Virus record (IMG/VR): IMGVR_UViG_3300032236_001503
Span: 1 to 64,000 of that record
Length of the DNA stretch: 64,000 nucleotides
Source: a virus
Strand: one strand, 5' to 3'
In this document: positions 46,015-53,425 of the stretch, in pieces
Layout: each line of letters begins with the position of its first letter
Position numbering within the stretch: position 1 is the stretch's first letter
Position numbers and translations under genes: made by a program
The notes under the pieces: model-generated
Database searches by the model: none
What the model was told of the DNA's origin: nothing
The model's input: only the letters and a program-made list of their open reading frames with translations

Positions 46015-46350
46015 TTAAATAAGTTTGATGATTGGCAATGTTCCAGCAGCAAATGTATCAATTTCACCTGATGATAAAGTTACAGTTACTACCCATGTAT
46101 AATTAGCAGGTGGAACGTCTATAACTGTTGGTGTAACTTGTAATACACCAGCTGAAGCAGGTTGGAGTATAGTGACACCACCCTGAATGGTATCAAAATA
46201 TATCATTGTTGGTGCATCAAGTTGAGTTTTTGCCCTAAAATCGGCAAAAGCACCTGTGAGGTCTACAGCAGAGCCGTCTCTTGCTATAGTTACAGTAAGA
46301 CCTTCCCAAGTATCACCAGCAATATATTGAGCTAAATTGAATAATTCCAT
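46015..46350 (-). CDS. Small beta-rich protein, possible baseplate/fibre adaptor
   Basis: 111 residues, ending 5 bases before the giant fibre starts. The sequence (GDTWEGLTVTIARDGSAVDL, TGAFADFRAKTQ, then YTWVVTVTLSSGEIDTFAAG) follows the pattern of N-terminal domains of Gram-positive-phage upper baseplate proteins (BppU-like): GDT, a Gly-xx-hDLTG turn and a final strand pair. That likeness is by pattern only. Tight coupling to the fibre gene suggests a fibre-attachment or cap component. Confidence 0.5.
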   Translation of the reverse strand: MELFNLAQYIAGDTWEGLTVTIARDGSAVDLTGAFADFRAKTQLDAPTMIYFDTIQGGVTILQPASAGVLQVTPTVIDVPPANYTWVVTVTLSSGEIDTFAAGTLPIIKLI

Positions 46351-46356
46351 TCATAA

Positions 46357-46362
46357 TATTTA
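46357..46362 (-). promoter_or_regulatory. Late-type motif TAAATA before the small adaptor and giant fibre
   Basis: GAGTAAATATTATGA, 6 bases from the ATG at 46350. Confidence 0.5.
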
Positions 46363-46372
46363 CTCTTTAATA

Positions 46373-46639
46373 TTAAAGTTTGGAAAAATCTATCTTATCA
46401 CCTATGCTTTTCTTGATTTCTTCTACGTCGAGCACCTTTCTAACGCAATTGCAGATTTGATAACTTAAAGTTTGATTATCTCTACCAATGTGACCTTTAC
46501 CAAAGCATTTTTTGCAATTTGAAGCTGGGTATTTTAGTAATGGGAGTTGTCCCATGTCTAAAAGTGAAAAATCCTTCTCAGGAATACTATAGAATGTCCC
46601 AGAAAAGGCACTGAATATGATTTTAGTCGTTGTTTCCAT
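46373..46639 (-). CDS. Small zinc-binding-like protein
   Basis: 88 residues with Cys42, Cys45, Cys63 and Cys65 (NCKKCFGKGHIGRD and ICNC), the CxxCxGxG beginning resembling a DnaJ-type zinc finger half. Similar small CxxCxGxGxxGR...CxC proteins are common in T4-like phages. It probably binds one zinc ion; function unknown. The start lies inside the end of the preceding 123-residue gene (17-base overlap). Confidence 0.6.
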   Translation of the reverse strand: METTTKIIFSAFSGTFYSIPEKDFSLLDMGQLPLLKYPASNCKKCFGKGHIGRDNQTLSYQICNCVRKVLDVEEIKKSIGDKIDFSKL

Positions 46640-46994
46640 ATTTAATAGTTGAAATTGTAAGGATAGTATCCCAAAATTTGTTTCCTGCGACCTTTGTTGG
46701 ATAAATCATCAAATTATTTTCTATTTCAGGTGCATGTTTTGATAATGTTTTGATTCGGTAATCAAAATATACCAAATCATCTTCTTCATGGAGTTCTACA
46801 TCAAACGGAATTGGTATTTCTATCTTTTCCTTTGCTTTTTTAGCTGTATCCATTATGAATGTAAGATAAAAATTCTTTTGATAGAAAAGAATTAACTTTC
46901 CTTGTTTGTGTTGCTTTTTTCCAAGTTCTAATGTGATGTTTTTTTGTAATAAAAACTTGCAAACTTCTTCTAATTTTGTTCCGTATATAGTCAT
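46623..46994 (-). CDS. Unknown protein
   Basis: 123 residues: a basic, beta-rich start (LELGKKQHKQGKLILFYQ, NFYLTFIMDTAKK) followed by a middle of alternating charged residues (PIPFDVELHEEDDLVYFDYR) and an aliphatic end. No family recognised. It overlaps the zinc-binding-like ORF by 17 bases and abuts the 126-residue gene, so it is one member of a tight minus-strand run 46373-47794. Confidence 0.6.
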   Translation of the reverse strand: MTIYGTKLEEVCKFLLQKNITLELGKKQHKQGKLILFYQKNFYLTFIMDTAKKAKEKIEIPIPFDVELHEEDDLVYFDYRIKTLSKHAPEIENNLMIYPTKVAGNKFWDTILTISTIKYGNND

Positions 46995-47375
46995 TTATTT
47001 TTTCATGAATTGCTCTTTCTGTTTAGCACTCATTGGTCTTATAATCTTATCAAAATACAATAAAAACTGCTTAAATGGTTTGGTTGGTACTACTGATACA
47101 ACTTCAACCGATTCCGTTGGAACATTTCGCCAATCTTGCAATAATATATCCCATAATGTGCAAAGATTTTTAGCCTTTGCATTATATGGTGGTCTACCAG
47201 TTGGTTTTCTATAATTTAAAATTTCTTTTCCGAAAACCGACTTAAACAAACTTTGATCGTTTGTACAAAGCATTCGTCTAGTGTTGGGATTTACACGCTT
47301 ATTCCTTCTAACAAATCTTAATTCAACAAGATTGCTAGAACAAAGAGCATATAAACCTTCAACACTAATTGCCAT
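46995..47375 (-). CDS. Small protein, DUF2693-like (T4 phage family)
   Basis: 126 residues. Pattern: a short VELRFVRRNKRVNPNTRRM strand pair, LCTNDQSLFKSVF, then LCTLWDILLQDWRNVPTESV. The order (arginine-rich RMLCTND, DILxxDWRxVxxxSV) recalls the DUF2693/SH3-like small proteins of T4-type phages, where a WRxhxhxxhxxhxh end is usual. Biochemical function is unknown. Its start overlaps the stop of the gp31-like gene by one base, indicating co-expression. Confidence 0.45.
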   Translation of the reverse strand: MAISVEGLYALCSSNLVELRFVRRNKRVNPNTRRMLCTNDQSLFKSVFGKEILNYRKPTGRPPYNAKAKNLCTLWDILLQDWRNVPTESVEVVSVVPTKPFKQFLLYFDKIIRPMSAKQKEQFMKK

Positions 47376-47794
47376 TACTTTTTAATCTTAGTTTTATTTG
47401 TTTGAGAATCTGTTTTTGGTTCACATACACCAAAAATTCTGGATTCATTTAAGAAAACAATATGTTTAAGGTTATTAAAGTTTTGAACCGTAATGCCCTT
47501 GTCGGAAGGGTGAACAATAATGTCTCCTTCTTTAACGGTTTTACAATCCGGACCCGCTAAAAGCACTTTGGCTAATCTCCATGTGAAATTAACCGTATTA
47601 ATTGGAACCCAAATACTACCTCTTTTGATTTCTGTACCATCTTCGTTTACGTCAATATATTGACACATTAAAATGTCATCTAACACCTTGGTTAAATTCC
47701 ATCCATCTAGGTTGAATTCGTTTCCGATGTAATTGTCTAACTGAACTTTTCCACCAATTAGATCTTCTTGTTTGGGTCTTGGTATAATTGCCAT
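47375..47794 (-). CDS. 31: Co-chaperonin, gp31/GroES-like
   Basis: 139 residues. The order of elements fits GroES: a mobile-loop region near residues 40-60 (ILMCQYIDVNEDGTEIKRGS), then IWVPINTVNFTWRLAKVLLAG, VKEGDIIVHPSDKG and a final HIVFLNESRIFGVCEP. GroES proteins keep the GxVxxxG...VKxGDxVxF...xxxxExDIxAV order. T4 gp31 replaces GroES to fold the large capsid protein gp23 in GroEL. Length is greater than both GroES (97) and gp31 (111). Probable, not certain; it could instead be another SH3-barrel protein. Confidence 0.55.
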   Translation of the reverse strand: MAIIPRPKQEDLIGGKVQLDNYIGNEFNLDGWNLTKVLDDILMCQYIDVNEDGTEIKRGSIWVPINTVNFTWRLAKVLLAGPDCKTVKEGDIIVHPSDKGITVQNFNNLKHIVFLNESRIFGVCEPKTDSQTNKTKIKK

Positions 47795-47804
47795 ATATGT
47801 GTTT

Positions 47805-48182
47805 TTATTTAGGTGTTAGATTTAATTCTTCAAGTGTTTTTTGGTATTCTTCAATCTCTTTTCTGGATAACTCCATTAAATTAGAATAAAATTCAATATT
47901 TTCATTCATTTCTTCATCCTCTTTGGGTGATTTTTTAATGTAATTTATCTTTCTTGCAAATTTAGGAATCAATGTCCTGTAAATTTTACTATTAGTTTCA
48001 TCATCAAAACTAAATTGACAATTATTCCATCTATTTGATGTAGAATTAACAATCTGTGCAATTGGTTTACTTGCCATTGACAACCATCTATTACTTAGAA
48101 ATCCTACATTTTTAGGAATCTCTGGTTTACTTGAACTGGATTTTAAAATCCATTGCAAATATGGGAAAAATATATTCTTCAT
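47805..48182 (-). CDS. 62: Probable clamp loader small subunit, gp62-like
   Basis: 125 residues; T4 gp62 is 187. The N-terminus (MKNIFFPYLQWILKSSSSKP) is followed by FLSNRWLSMASKPIAQIVNS, which parallels the family pattern of an NxxLSxxPxxxxxVN helix. The TLIPKFARKINYIKKSP segment lines up with T4 gp62's PRGKRYGKWAK. The C-terminus is a long acidic coiled coil not present in T4. If correct, it partners the gp44 ATPase encoded at 19808-20737, 27 kb away. The call is moderate because it depends on two short motifs. It overlaps the glycosyltransferase stop by 4 bases. Confidence 0.5.
   Translation of the reverse strand: MKNIFFPYLQWILKSSSSKPEIPKNVGFLSNRWLSMASKPIAQIVNSTSNRWNNCQFSFDDETNSKIYRTLIPKFARKINYIKKSPKEDEEMNENIEFYSNLMELSRKEIEEYQKTLEELNLTPK
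47806..47811 (-). promoter_or_regulatory. Late-type motif TAAATA before the gp31-like gene
   Basis: CCTAAATAAAAACACATAT, 11 bases from the ATG at 47794; it overlaps the stop of the gp62-like gene. Confidence 0.45.
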
Positions 48183-48871
48183 CTTTTTAATGGACTATTA
48201 ATACCATAAAAATTATTAAATGCAATTGAACTTGTCTGCCAATCTTGCGTATTCATAGAATCACCAAGACCAAAATGAATAACCCTGATAGGAGTAACAC
48301 CCATTTTTAATTTATGATAATTAGCATTTAAGCAAAAGGTAATATCGTAATGATGAAAATTAAAATTCTCATCGAATTTCAAAGGTGTTTGTAAAACCTT
48401 TTCCATATTAACTGCTAGGAAAAGTCCATCCATTACTAATGCACGAGATTCAGATTTACCAAAAACAGTTGTCCATACGTTTTTCTGGTGACAATGACCA
48501 ACTTCACCTACATGATCTTGTCTATCACTCATTAAATGCCAAGCAGGTGGCTTTGTGATATCACATTTCTTAGATCCAGCTAAACCAACAATATCGTATT
48601 TTTCAAATGCGAGATTAAGTTTTTCTTCCCAAAACAAATCTTCAATTAAAACATCATCATGAACAAAAATAATTCTTTTTAATTTGTTTTTTTCAATAAA
48701 AAATTGATTGTATATCTTAGGCAAACCTTCTTTATTTTCAAAAAACACTGTACAGTTATTTCTATAACCAGCTTTCTCTAAGAAAATAGCAATTTGAGAT
48801 TTTTCCCAGAAATCTTCTTCGTTTAACTGGGTTGCAATAACAAAATGATAATTACTTGGTAGATTTGACAT
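48179..48871 (-). CDS. GT-A family glycosyltransferase
   Basis: 230 residues. A Rossmann start (YHFVIATQLNEEDFWEKSQI) is followed by a nucleotide-binding and metal motif HDD (71-73) in RIIFVHDDVLIEDLFWEEK. The catalytic-domain end HHYDITFCLNANYHKLKMGV carries an acceptor-side HYD. This is the usual plan of family 2-like sugar transferases that use UDP- or GDP-sugars with a divalent metal. Donor and acceptor cannot be read. It ends with a 4-base overlap onto the gp62-like gene. It is the minus-strand half of a divergent pair with the ORF at 48902. Confidence 0.75.
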   Translation of the reverse strand: MSNLPSNYHFVIATQLNEEDFWEKSQIAIFLEKAGYRNNCTVFFENKEGLPKIYNQFFIEKNKLKRIIFVHDDVLIEDLFWEEKLNLAFEKYDIVGLAGSKKCDITKPPAWHLMSDRQDHVGEVGHCHQKNVWTTVFGKSESRALVMDGLFLAVNMEKVLQTPLKFDENFNFHHYDITFCLNANYHKLKMGVTPIRVIHFGLGDSMNTQDWQTSSIAFNNFYGINSPLKR

Positions 48872-48880
48872 AAAACAGGA

Positions 48881-48886
48881 TAAATA
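48881..48886 (+). promoter_or_regulatory. Late-type motif GGATAAATA before the 213-residue gene
   Basis: ACAGGATAAATAGTTG at 15 bases from the ATG at 48902, the longest motif-to-start distance in this set. The motif is located in the 30-base intergenic region shared with the divergent glycosyltransferase. Confidence 0.4.
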
Positions 48887-48901
48887 GTTGTAATTATAAT
48901 A

Positions 48902-49543
48902 ATGAATACTAACAAGAAAGTCAAGAAGTTAAAACCTTTAAAGGCAGTAAAGAAAACTGGCATTAAAAGTACTATCCCTAAACCATGTTGCTGCGAAAAG
49001 AAGGCTGGTGAGATTATTCAAGCTAGAAATATGAAGGGTGATGTTAAATTTAACAAATTAGAAGAAGCAGCTGACTATCTTTTTGCTAAAAGCTTTTTAG
49101 TTGCATTATTAAAGGAACAAGAAGAAGTTCAAGAGTTGCCACCTGCACCGACAGAAGAAGCTTCTCCTGAAGATTTTACCCCTGAAAAAAATCAAGCTGA
49201 TTTTGAAAACTCCTTAGAACCAGAAACTGATGGTTCACAATTTGATGTTGAAGGTATTTCTCCCGATGTAACAATGGAAACCATTAAAAAGGTTAAAGAG
49301 TGGGCGATTAAACTTAATGAGTTTGAAAAGTTTTTAAATAACCCTTCCGATGATTCACTTCACCGCATTTTATCCGATAACGATAGAGCAGGAAGTCTAT
49401 TAAGAGGTATTACTCGTAAGGCTTCTGATTCAATTACTCGTATTGCTGGTGAAATCGCCAAACTTAAGGAAGTTCTTAACACATTCGTTAATACTGCCCC
49501 TAAAAAGATTCGTGATCTTGAACAAAATAACGTTGCTCAGTAA
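48902..49543 (+). CDS. Unknown protein with basic Cys-cluster N-terminus
   Basis: 213 residues. The first 35 are very basic and contain a KPCCCEKK cysteine cluster. An acidic/Pro-rich linker near residues 75-120 (ELPPAPTEEASPEDFTPEKN) leads to a C-terminal helical half (IKKVKEWAIKLNEFEKFLNN, ITRIAGEIAKLKEVLNTF). No family recognised. The three consecutive cysteines could bind metal or, together with the basic patch, RNA or DNA. It ends with a one-base overlap (TAATG) with the following 114-residue gene, so the pair is coupled. Confidence 0.6.
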   Translation: MNTNKKVKKLKPLKAVKKTGIKSTIPKPCCCEKKAGEIIQARNMKGDVKFNKLEEAADYLFAKSFLVALLKEQEEVQELPPAPTEEASPEDFTPEKNQADFENSLEPETDGSQFDVEGISPDVTMETIKKVKEWAIKLNEFEKFLNNPSDDSLHRILSDNDRAGSLLRGITRKASDSITRIAGEIAKLKEVLNTFVNTAPKKIRDLEQNNVAQ

Positions 49544-49887
49544 TGAACGATAAAGATTCTAGATTATTACAAGAAGCATATGATAGTATCTTAAATAATG
49601 ATACTAGTAATGTTTATGTTATAAACGGAATTGAAACTCATTACGATCCAGAGATTGACGAGGAAGAAGATAATAGAAAAATTTGGCATTTCTTTAGAGA
49701 TAAAGAAGGTAAAGAAGTAGCAGATATGGATTGGAGTCCTTATAGTCACCCAAGTCCAGACGTAATTAGATTTTGGATTAAATTGGGATGTCCAAGTAGA
49801 TCAGATATTAGAAATTCTGGCGCAGGACATGGTACAGGACCAATTGATCTTAAAGATTTGCAAAATTACGCAAAATCCAAAATTTAA
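49543..49887 (+). CDS. Unknown acidic protein
   Basis: 114 residues. The first 11 (MNDKDSRLLQE) end in an L-x-E of the kind used by prohead-targeted proteins. The middle is acidic (DPEIDEEEDNRKIW) and the end is HPSPDVIRFWIKLGCPSRSD. No family recognised. It overlaps the primase gene end by 4 bases in convergent orientation, with no terminator between. Confidence 0.55.
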   Translation: MNDKDSRLLQEAYDSILNNDTSNVYVINGIETHYDPEIDEEEDNRKIWHFFRDKEGKEVADMDWSPYSHPSPDVIRFWIKLGCPSRSDIRNSGAGHGTGPIDLKDLQNYAKSKI

Positions 49888-50852
49888 CTATAACAGTTAT
49901 CTAGTATTCCTTGATAAGGGATTTCATCAAGGTCTTCAAAAAGACACCATTCATTAAAATCTTTATATCCTTTACCAATTCCCCAATTAAAGACCTTCTC
50001 GCCTTTAACTAACAATTCTTTAACCTTATCCTTTGCTGTTTCATCATGTTGAGGATTATCCAAAACCCAAATTCTTTGATGAAATGGGAATTCAGCAAGT
50101 TGAATTGATTGAGTTTTGGTTAAAGATATACCAGCAACACCGACTCCATTTTTAACAAACATTGAATCGATAGGTCCCTCAAACAAAAAGATATAAGGGA
50201 TATCCGAATTAACCCTATCTATACCGAATACTGTCTTTTCATATCCTGCTTTACCTAGATATCTTGGCTCCGTCTTATCCAATGCTCTAGTTTGATAAAA
50301 AACTACTTTTTTATTTCTATCGTAGAATGGAATACATAGTCTGTTAGCATGAATATTATCCGTTAAACTTATAAAAAGATTTGGGGATTTGTTTATGGCA
50401 GTATCCAATCTTCTATCCTTTGCATATTGTAATGCTTTTTGAAATTCTTTACTCTTTTGATAATATTGTTGCTGAACTTGATCGTATATATTAATAGAGT
50501 CGTAAGGTAGATCGGGTATATCCTTTCTCTTAAATGTTACTGTTCCGGTTTCTTTCTTGAACACATCTAGTGAAATATCATTAGTTGACAATTCAACCTG
50601 AATATCTTCATATGACATACCAGTTGTCTTTTTTATCCAATTAAGTGCAGACCATGTTTGATTACAATTAAAACAATGAAATGTATTTGAGTGTGGATAA
50701 TACCAAAGTCTTTTTTTCTTGCCGAGACTTTTGCCTTCCTTGCATATAGGGCAAGCTGCATTGTATTGACCAGTATGTTTTTTAAACTCTGGTTCAATAG
50801 CATAACTCATGAACTTATTCATGACATAACTTTCAGGAAGACGGTACTTCAT
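49884..50852 (-). CDS. 61: DNA primase, gp61-like
   Basis: 322 residues; T4 gp61 is 342. It makes RNA primers for lagging-strand synthesis with the helicase gp41 (not in this window). Visible: a zinc site Cys34, Cys37, Cys60, Cys63 (AACPICKEG and FHCFNCNQT), and a TOPRIM-type end YIFLFEGPIDSMFVKNGVGV with the conserved EGPID, then WVLDNPQHDETAKDK. The start codon is immediately preceded by AGGAGG with no spacer, an odd arrangement, and by a TTGACA promoter. No nearby in-frame alternative start fits that ribosome site. Confidence 0.88.
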   Translation of the reverse strand: MKYRLPESYVMNKFMSYAIEPEFKKHTGQYNAACPICKEGKSLGKKKRLWYYPHSNTFHCFNCNQTWSALNWIKKTTGMSYEDIQVELSTNDISLDVFKKETGTVTFKRKDIPDLPYDSINIYDQVQQQYYQKSKEFQKALQYAKDRRLDTAINKSPNLFISLTDNIHANRLCIPFYDRNKKVVFYQTRALDKTEPRYLGKAGYEKTVFGIDRVNSDIPYIFLFEGPIDSMFVKNGVGVAGISLTKTQSIQLAEFPFHQRIWVLDNPQHDETAKDKVKELLVKGEKVFNWGIGKGYKDFNEWCLFEDLDEIPYQGILDNCYS

Positions 50853-50858
50853 CCTCCT

Positions 50859-50886
50859 ATGGTAACAGTTATTTTAACACTGTCAA
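50859..50886 (-). promoter_or_regulatory. Sigma70-like promoter of the primase gene
   Basis: TTGACA at 50886-50881, 16 bases, TACCAT at 50864-50859, then 6 bases (AGGAGG) to the ATG at 50852. The Shine-Dalgarno-like hexamer touches the start codon. Confidence 0.65.
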
Positions 50887-50890
50887 CAAA

Positions 50891-51376
50891 TTAAAATTCG
50901 TCTTCTTCATCTTCCTCTTCTGGAAGATCGGTATACTGCTCTCTTTCTTTTGGTTCATGATCAAACCACTCGCCAGTTTCCTTTGAAACTGGTTCTTTAT
51001 TCTCAACCGACTCGTGTTCTTTGCTTTCTTCGTCTTCTGATTCAACATCATCATTGGTATAATCACCAAGAGGTGATTCATCATGGTTTTTCAACCAATC
51101 ATAGAAAATTGTTGCATATCCATCAGCAATTTCACCTTTTTTAAGTTGTTTGAAAATTAAAGAGATTGCATTCTTGAATGTTTTAGGTGTATAAAAATCC
51201 TTTTCTTTTAACTTTGATACAATTGATCTAAAATGACCTTTATGTTCATCTTCAGCATCTAAATCTTCTACTAATTTCTTAACAGAATCAAGATCAAACT
51301 TAAATTTTTTAAGTTCATCCTTTTTTCTGCCTTCATTTAAGAGACTTTCTACTAAAACATCATATTTTCTAAACAT
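50891..51376 (-). CDS. Unknown protein with acidic tail
   Basis: 161 residues. The N-terminus YDVLVESLLNE (residues 5-15) ends in L-N-E, a possible gp21-type site. The first 100 residues are helical (KLVEDLDAEDEHKGHFRSIV, FKNAISLIFKQLKKGEIADG); the last 55 are strongly acidic (DDVESEDEESKEHES, then EEDEEDEF). No family recognised. It lies between the P-loop protein and the primase on the same strand. Confidence 0.6.
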   Translation of the reverse strand: MFRKYDVLVESLLNEGRKKDELKKFKFDLDSVKKLVEDLDAEDEHKGHFRSIVSKLKEKDFYTPKTFKNAISLIFKQLKKGEIADGYATIFYDWLKNHDESPLGDYTNDDVESEDEESKEHESVENKEPVSKETGEWFDHEPKEREQYTDLPEEEDEEDEF

Positions 51377-51381
51377 ATTAC

Positions 51382-51387
51382 TACTTA
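51382..51387 (-). promoter_or_regulatory. Late-type motif TAAGTA before the acidic-tail gene
   Basis: GGATAAGTAGTAAT, 5 bases from the ATG at 51376; it overlaps the end of the P-loop gene. Confidence 0.5.
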
Positions 51388-52074
51388 TCCTGTAATAATA
51401 CCCATATCTTTTTCTATTCTCTTTAAATCACTTTCCGTTGCTCCGATAATATCACTGAGAAGACTTTCATCACCTCCGTACATATTACCATCTTCTCCTA
51501 TATAGAGTTCGCATATTTTAATTCTCTCATCTCTATTACCAAATACTTCAATCCATGCTGGTGAATCTTCCTTTGGAAAAATTCTACCATCTCCTTGATT
51601 ATAAGATTGACCAAATGCTTTGAAAATATTATCAATCTCCTCTCTGAAAACTTCATCAATTTCTCTGAATCCATCATTCTCAATTGGTACATCAGCAACT
51701 TTTGTTAATGGTGTGAAGAAAATGATATCATAAAGTTTCATGGTCTCTCTAACTAATATTCTTTGTTCATCTAAGAATTTATCAGAAACCACACCATTGA
51801 TATTAAGCCATGCGGAATATGCCAAGCAATCTAATACACATCTATCAGATATTACATTTTCCTTTGTTGAGTTTTGAATCGCCTGATCAGTAAGAAAATC
51901 CATGATAACTCTTTGTGTCTCCTCCGTTGCTTGCTTACTATGCGGAAGATTTTTTTCGATTAAGATGTCACGATATGTTTTTTCTGATGTTTCATACATT
52001 GACCACTTTTTAATAAAGTCCTTTACAAAGGTGGACTTACCCATATTGGTTGAACCTGAAATGCAAATTTTCAT
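51385..52074 (-). CDS. P-loop NTPase, NadR/AAA_28-like kinase
   Basis: 229 residues. Walker A GSTNMGKST at residues 7-15 (MKICISGSTNMGKSTFVKDF). A later DRCVLDCLAYSAWL segment resembles the Walker B/lid region of the nicotinamide-riboside-kinase and AAA_28 families, with IIFFTPLTKV (about 118) as the following strand. The predicted action is phosphorylation of a small molecule, perhaps a nucleoside or NAD precursor. The substrate is not identifiable. It begins just after the 100-residue gene. Confidence 0.6.
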   Translation of the reverse strand: MKICISGSTNMGKSTFVKDFIKKWSMYETSEKTYRDILIEKNLPHSKQATEETQRVIMDFLTDQAIQNSTKENVISDRCVLDCLAYSAWLNINGVVSDKFLDEQRILVRETMKLYDIIFFTPLTKVADVPIENDGFREIDEVFREEIDNIFKAFGQSYNQGDGRIFPKEDSPAWIEVFGNRDERIKICELYIGEDGNMYGGDESLLSDIIGATESDLKRIEKDMGIITG

Positions 52075-52076
52075 AA

Positions 52077-52379
52077 TTACTTTGTAATAACCTCTTCTAG
52101 AACTTCGGGAAAGAACTTAACGATATCGGCGGTGTGTTCATCATGAAAAACTTCTTCGCCATTTTCATCAACTACTGGTGTGATGTTAATGTCATCTAAT
52201 AAAACATCTGGAAACATTGAGCGTATTTTTTTAGCAACATCGAACATTTCAAGTGCTTCTTCTTTATAAAAAGAACCAGATACATCACATGATGATGCAA
52301 ATAATAAGCTCTCTAAGATTGTTTTAACTTCTTCTCTTGATAGAGAATTTATGCTAAATGTTTCATTGATGTTTTTCAT
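52077..52379 (-). CDS. Unknown small protein
   Basis: 100 residues with helical stretches (SLSREEVKTILESLLFASS, ALEMFDVAKKIRSMF) and an acidic second half. No family recognised. It has its own sigma70-like promoter, so it is likely early and is followed within 2 bases by the P-loop gene, suggesting that the two are co-transcribed. Confidence 0.6.
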   Translation of the reverse strand: MKNINETFSINSLSREEVKTILESLLFASSCDVSGSFYKEEALEMFDVAKKIRSMFPDVLLDDINITPVVDENGEEVFHDEHTADIVKFFPEVLEEVITK

Positions 52380-52386
52380 TAATACT

Positions 52387-52414
52387 ATTTTAATAGTATT
52401 TGATGAAAAGTCAA
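52387..52414 (-). promoter_or_regulatory. Sigma70-like promoter of the 100-residue gene
   Basis: TTGACT at 52414-52409, 16 bases, TAAAAT at 52392-52387, then 7 bases to the ATG at 52379. A nearby inverted repeat AATACTATT/AATAGTATT overlaps the promoter core. Confidence 0.6.
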
Positions 52415-52415
52415 C

Positions 52416-52796
52416 TTATAATGTGGAATCAGAATCCTTTACCATTTTGTTAGTCTTATACTGATTAACAAATTCGGTTATATTATTTTCTAAATTTTCC
52501 TTATCACTTGTATCTAATAAATTTAAAAGTTGATTTGGATTACTGATACCACTGCTATTACTTGCAATAGAGTTTTTTAGTATATTAATTAAAGAAATGA
52601 TATTATCATTACTGACTAATTGCTGAGCAGAATCATTAGTTTCGGATGTTTCGATATTTTGAGCTTCAACTTCTGGTTGTTGCGTAGCTACATTAGGATC
52701 TTGATTGGCAACATTTGGATCTTGTGTTGGTGCAACTTGATCTGCTTCACTTAAAAGACCATTATATCTACTGATTAGATTTAAAAATTTACTCAT
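52416..52796 (-). CDS. Unknown protein with possible prohead-targeting start
   Basis: 126 residues. The N-terminus MSKFLNLISRYNGLLSE ends in L-S-E at residue 17, similar in plan to T4 capsid-targeting sequences. A Gln/Pro/Asn-rich linker with two near-identical QDPNVA units follows (residues about 24-42), then helical, Ser/Asn-rich sequence. No family recognised. It is the last gene after the endolysin in the minus-strand run and has its own TAAATA motif. Confidence 0.55.
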   Translation of the reverse strand: MSKFLNLISRYNGLLSEADQVAPTQDPNVANQDPNVATQQPEVEAQNIETSETNDSAQQLVSNDNIISLINILKNSIASNSSGISNPNQLLNLLDTSDKENLENNITEFVNQYKTNKMVKDSDSTL

Positions 52797-52803
52797 ATTA
52801 GAC

Positions 52804-52809
52804 TATTTA
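52804..52809 (-). promoter_or_regulatory. Late-type motif TAAATA before the 126-residue gene
   Basis: GGATAAATAGTCTAAT, 7 bases from the ATG at 52796. Confidence 0.5.
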
Positions 52810-52813
52810 TCCT

Positions 52814-53425
52814 TTATGCACAGCTTTCAACCAAATTTGCTTCAGCATCTCTTCTTTCAAGTAACCCATCTAAGCCTTGACCTTGCCAAATTCTTTTCAT
52901 ATTTCTTATCTGTTGAGCAATTCCTTTATAATCTTTTTTAGGAACTAAGTCTCTTATGTTTCTCATTTCTGTTCTACTTTCACCTTCTAATGAACCACCT
53001 CTATTAAAAACGAGTGATACTAATGCACCATATGCATTGTCACATAATTCCTCCGCATGCGGAAAAGTCTTTTCGGTGAGTTGTGCGAATTTGGGCCACG
53101 TTAATCGGTCGAATATATCAATTGCTTGATCATAACTAACTGTTATACCTAATGGTTTAACTTGCTCCACATATTCCTTCCCAAGTTGCCCAGTTTTACC
53201 TGAAGCTTGTTTAACTGCATCAAGTTGTTTTTGTGGTAAAAAATAAAATATTTTTTGTAACTCATTGGGATTATAATAACCACAATCAACACCAATGCCA
53301 AGGGTTAGTCCGCTGTGACCCCCGGGCCACGTAGGATGAGATAGAAATTTATCGTAATAAGATTTTCCACCACCAATTTCATATTCTAAAATTAAACTTA
53401 ATGCTTTTGGACTTGGTTGTTTCAT
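52814..53425 (-). CDS. Endolysin, lysozyme-like peptidoglycan hydrolase
   Basis: 203 residues. Near the N-terminus a candidate acid, Glu14 or Glu16 (ILEYEIGGGKSYYDKF), is followed by the glycosidase loop PTWPGGHSGLTLGIGVDCGY. Later come ALVSLVFNRGGSL with SRTEMRNI and the RIWQGQGLDGLLERRDAEA end. The Glu-then-GxTxGxGxD layout is that of GH24-type lysozymes. There is no signal peptide, so release would need the adjacent holin. It overlaps the holin candidate by 4 bases, forming a lysis operon. Confidence 0.8.
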   Translation of the reverse strand: MKQPSPKALSLILEYEIGGGKSYYDKFLSHPTWPGGHSGLTLGIGVDCGYYNPNELQKIFYFLPQKQLDAVKQASGKTGQLGKEYVEQVKPLGITVSYDQAIDIFDRLTWPKFAQLTEKTFPHAEELCDNAYGALVSLVFNRGGSLEGESRTEMRNIRDLVPKKDYKGIAQQIRNMKRIWQGQGLDGLLERRDAEANLVESCA

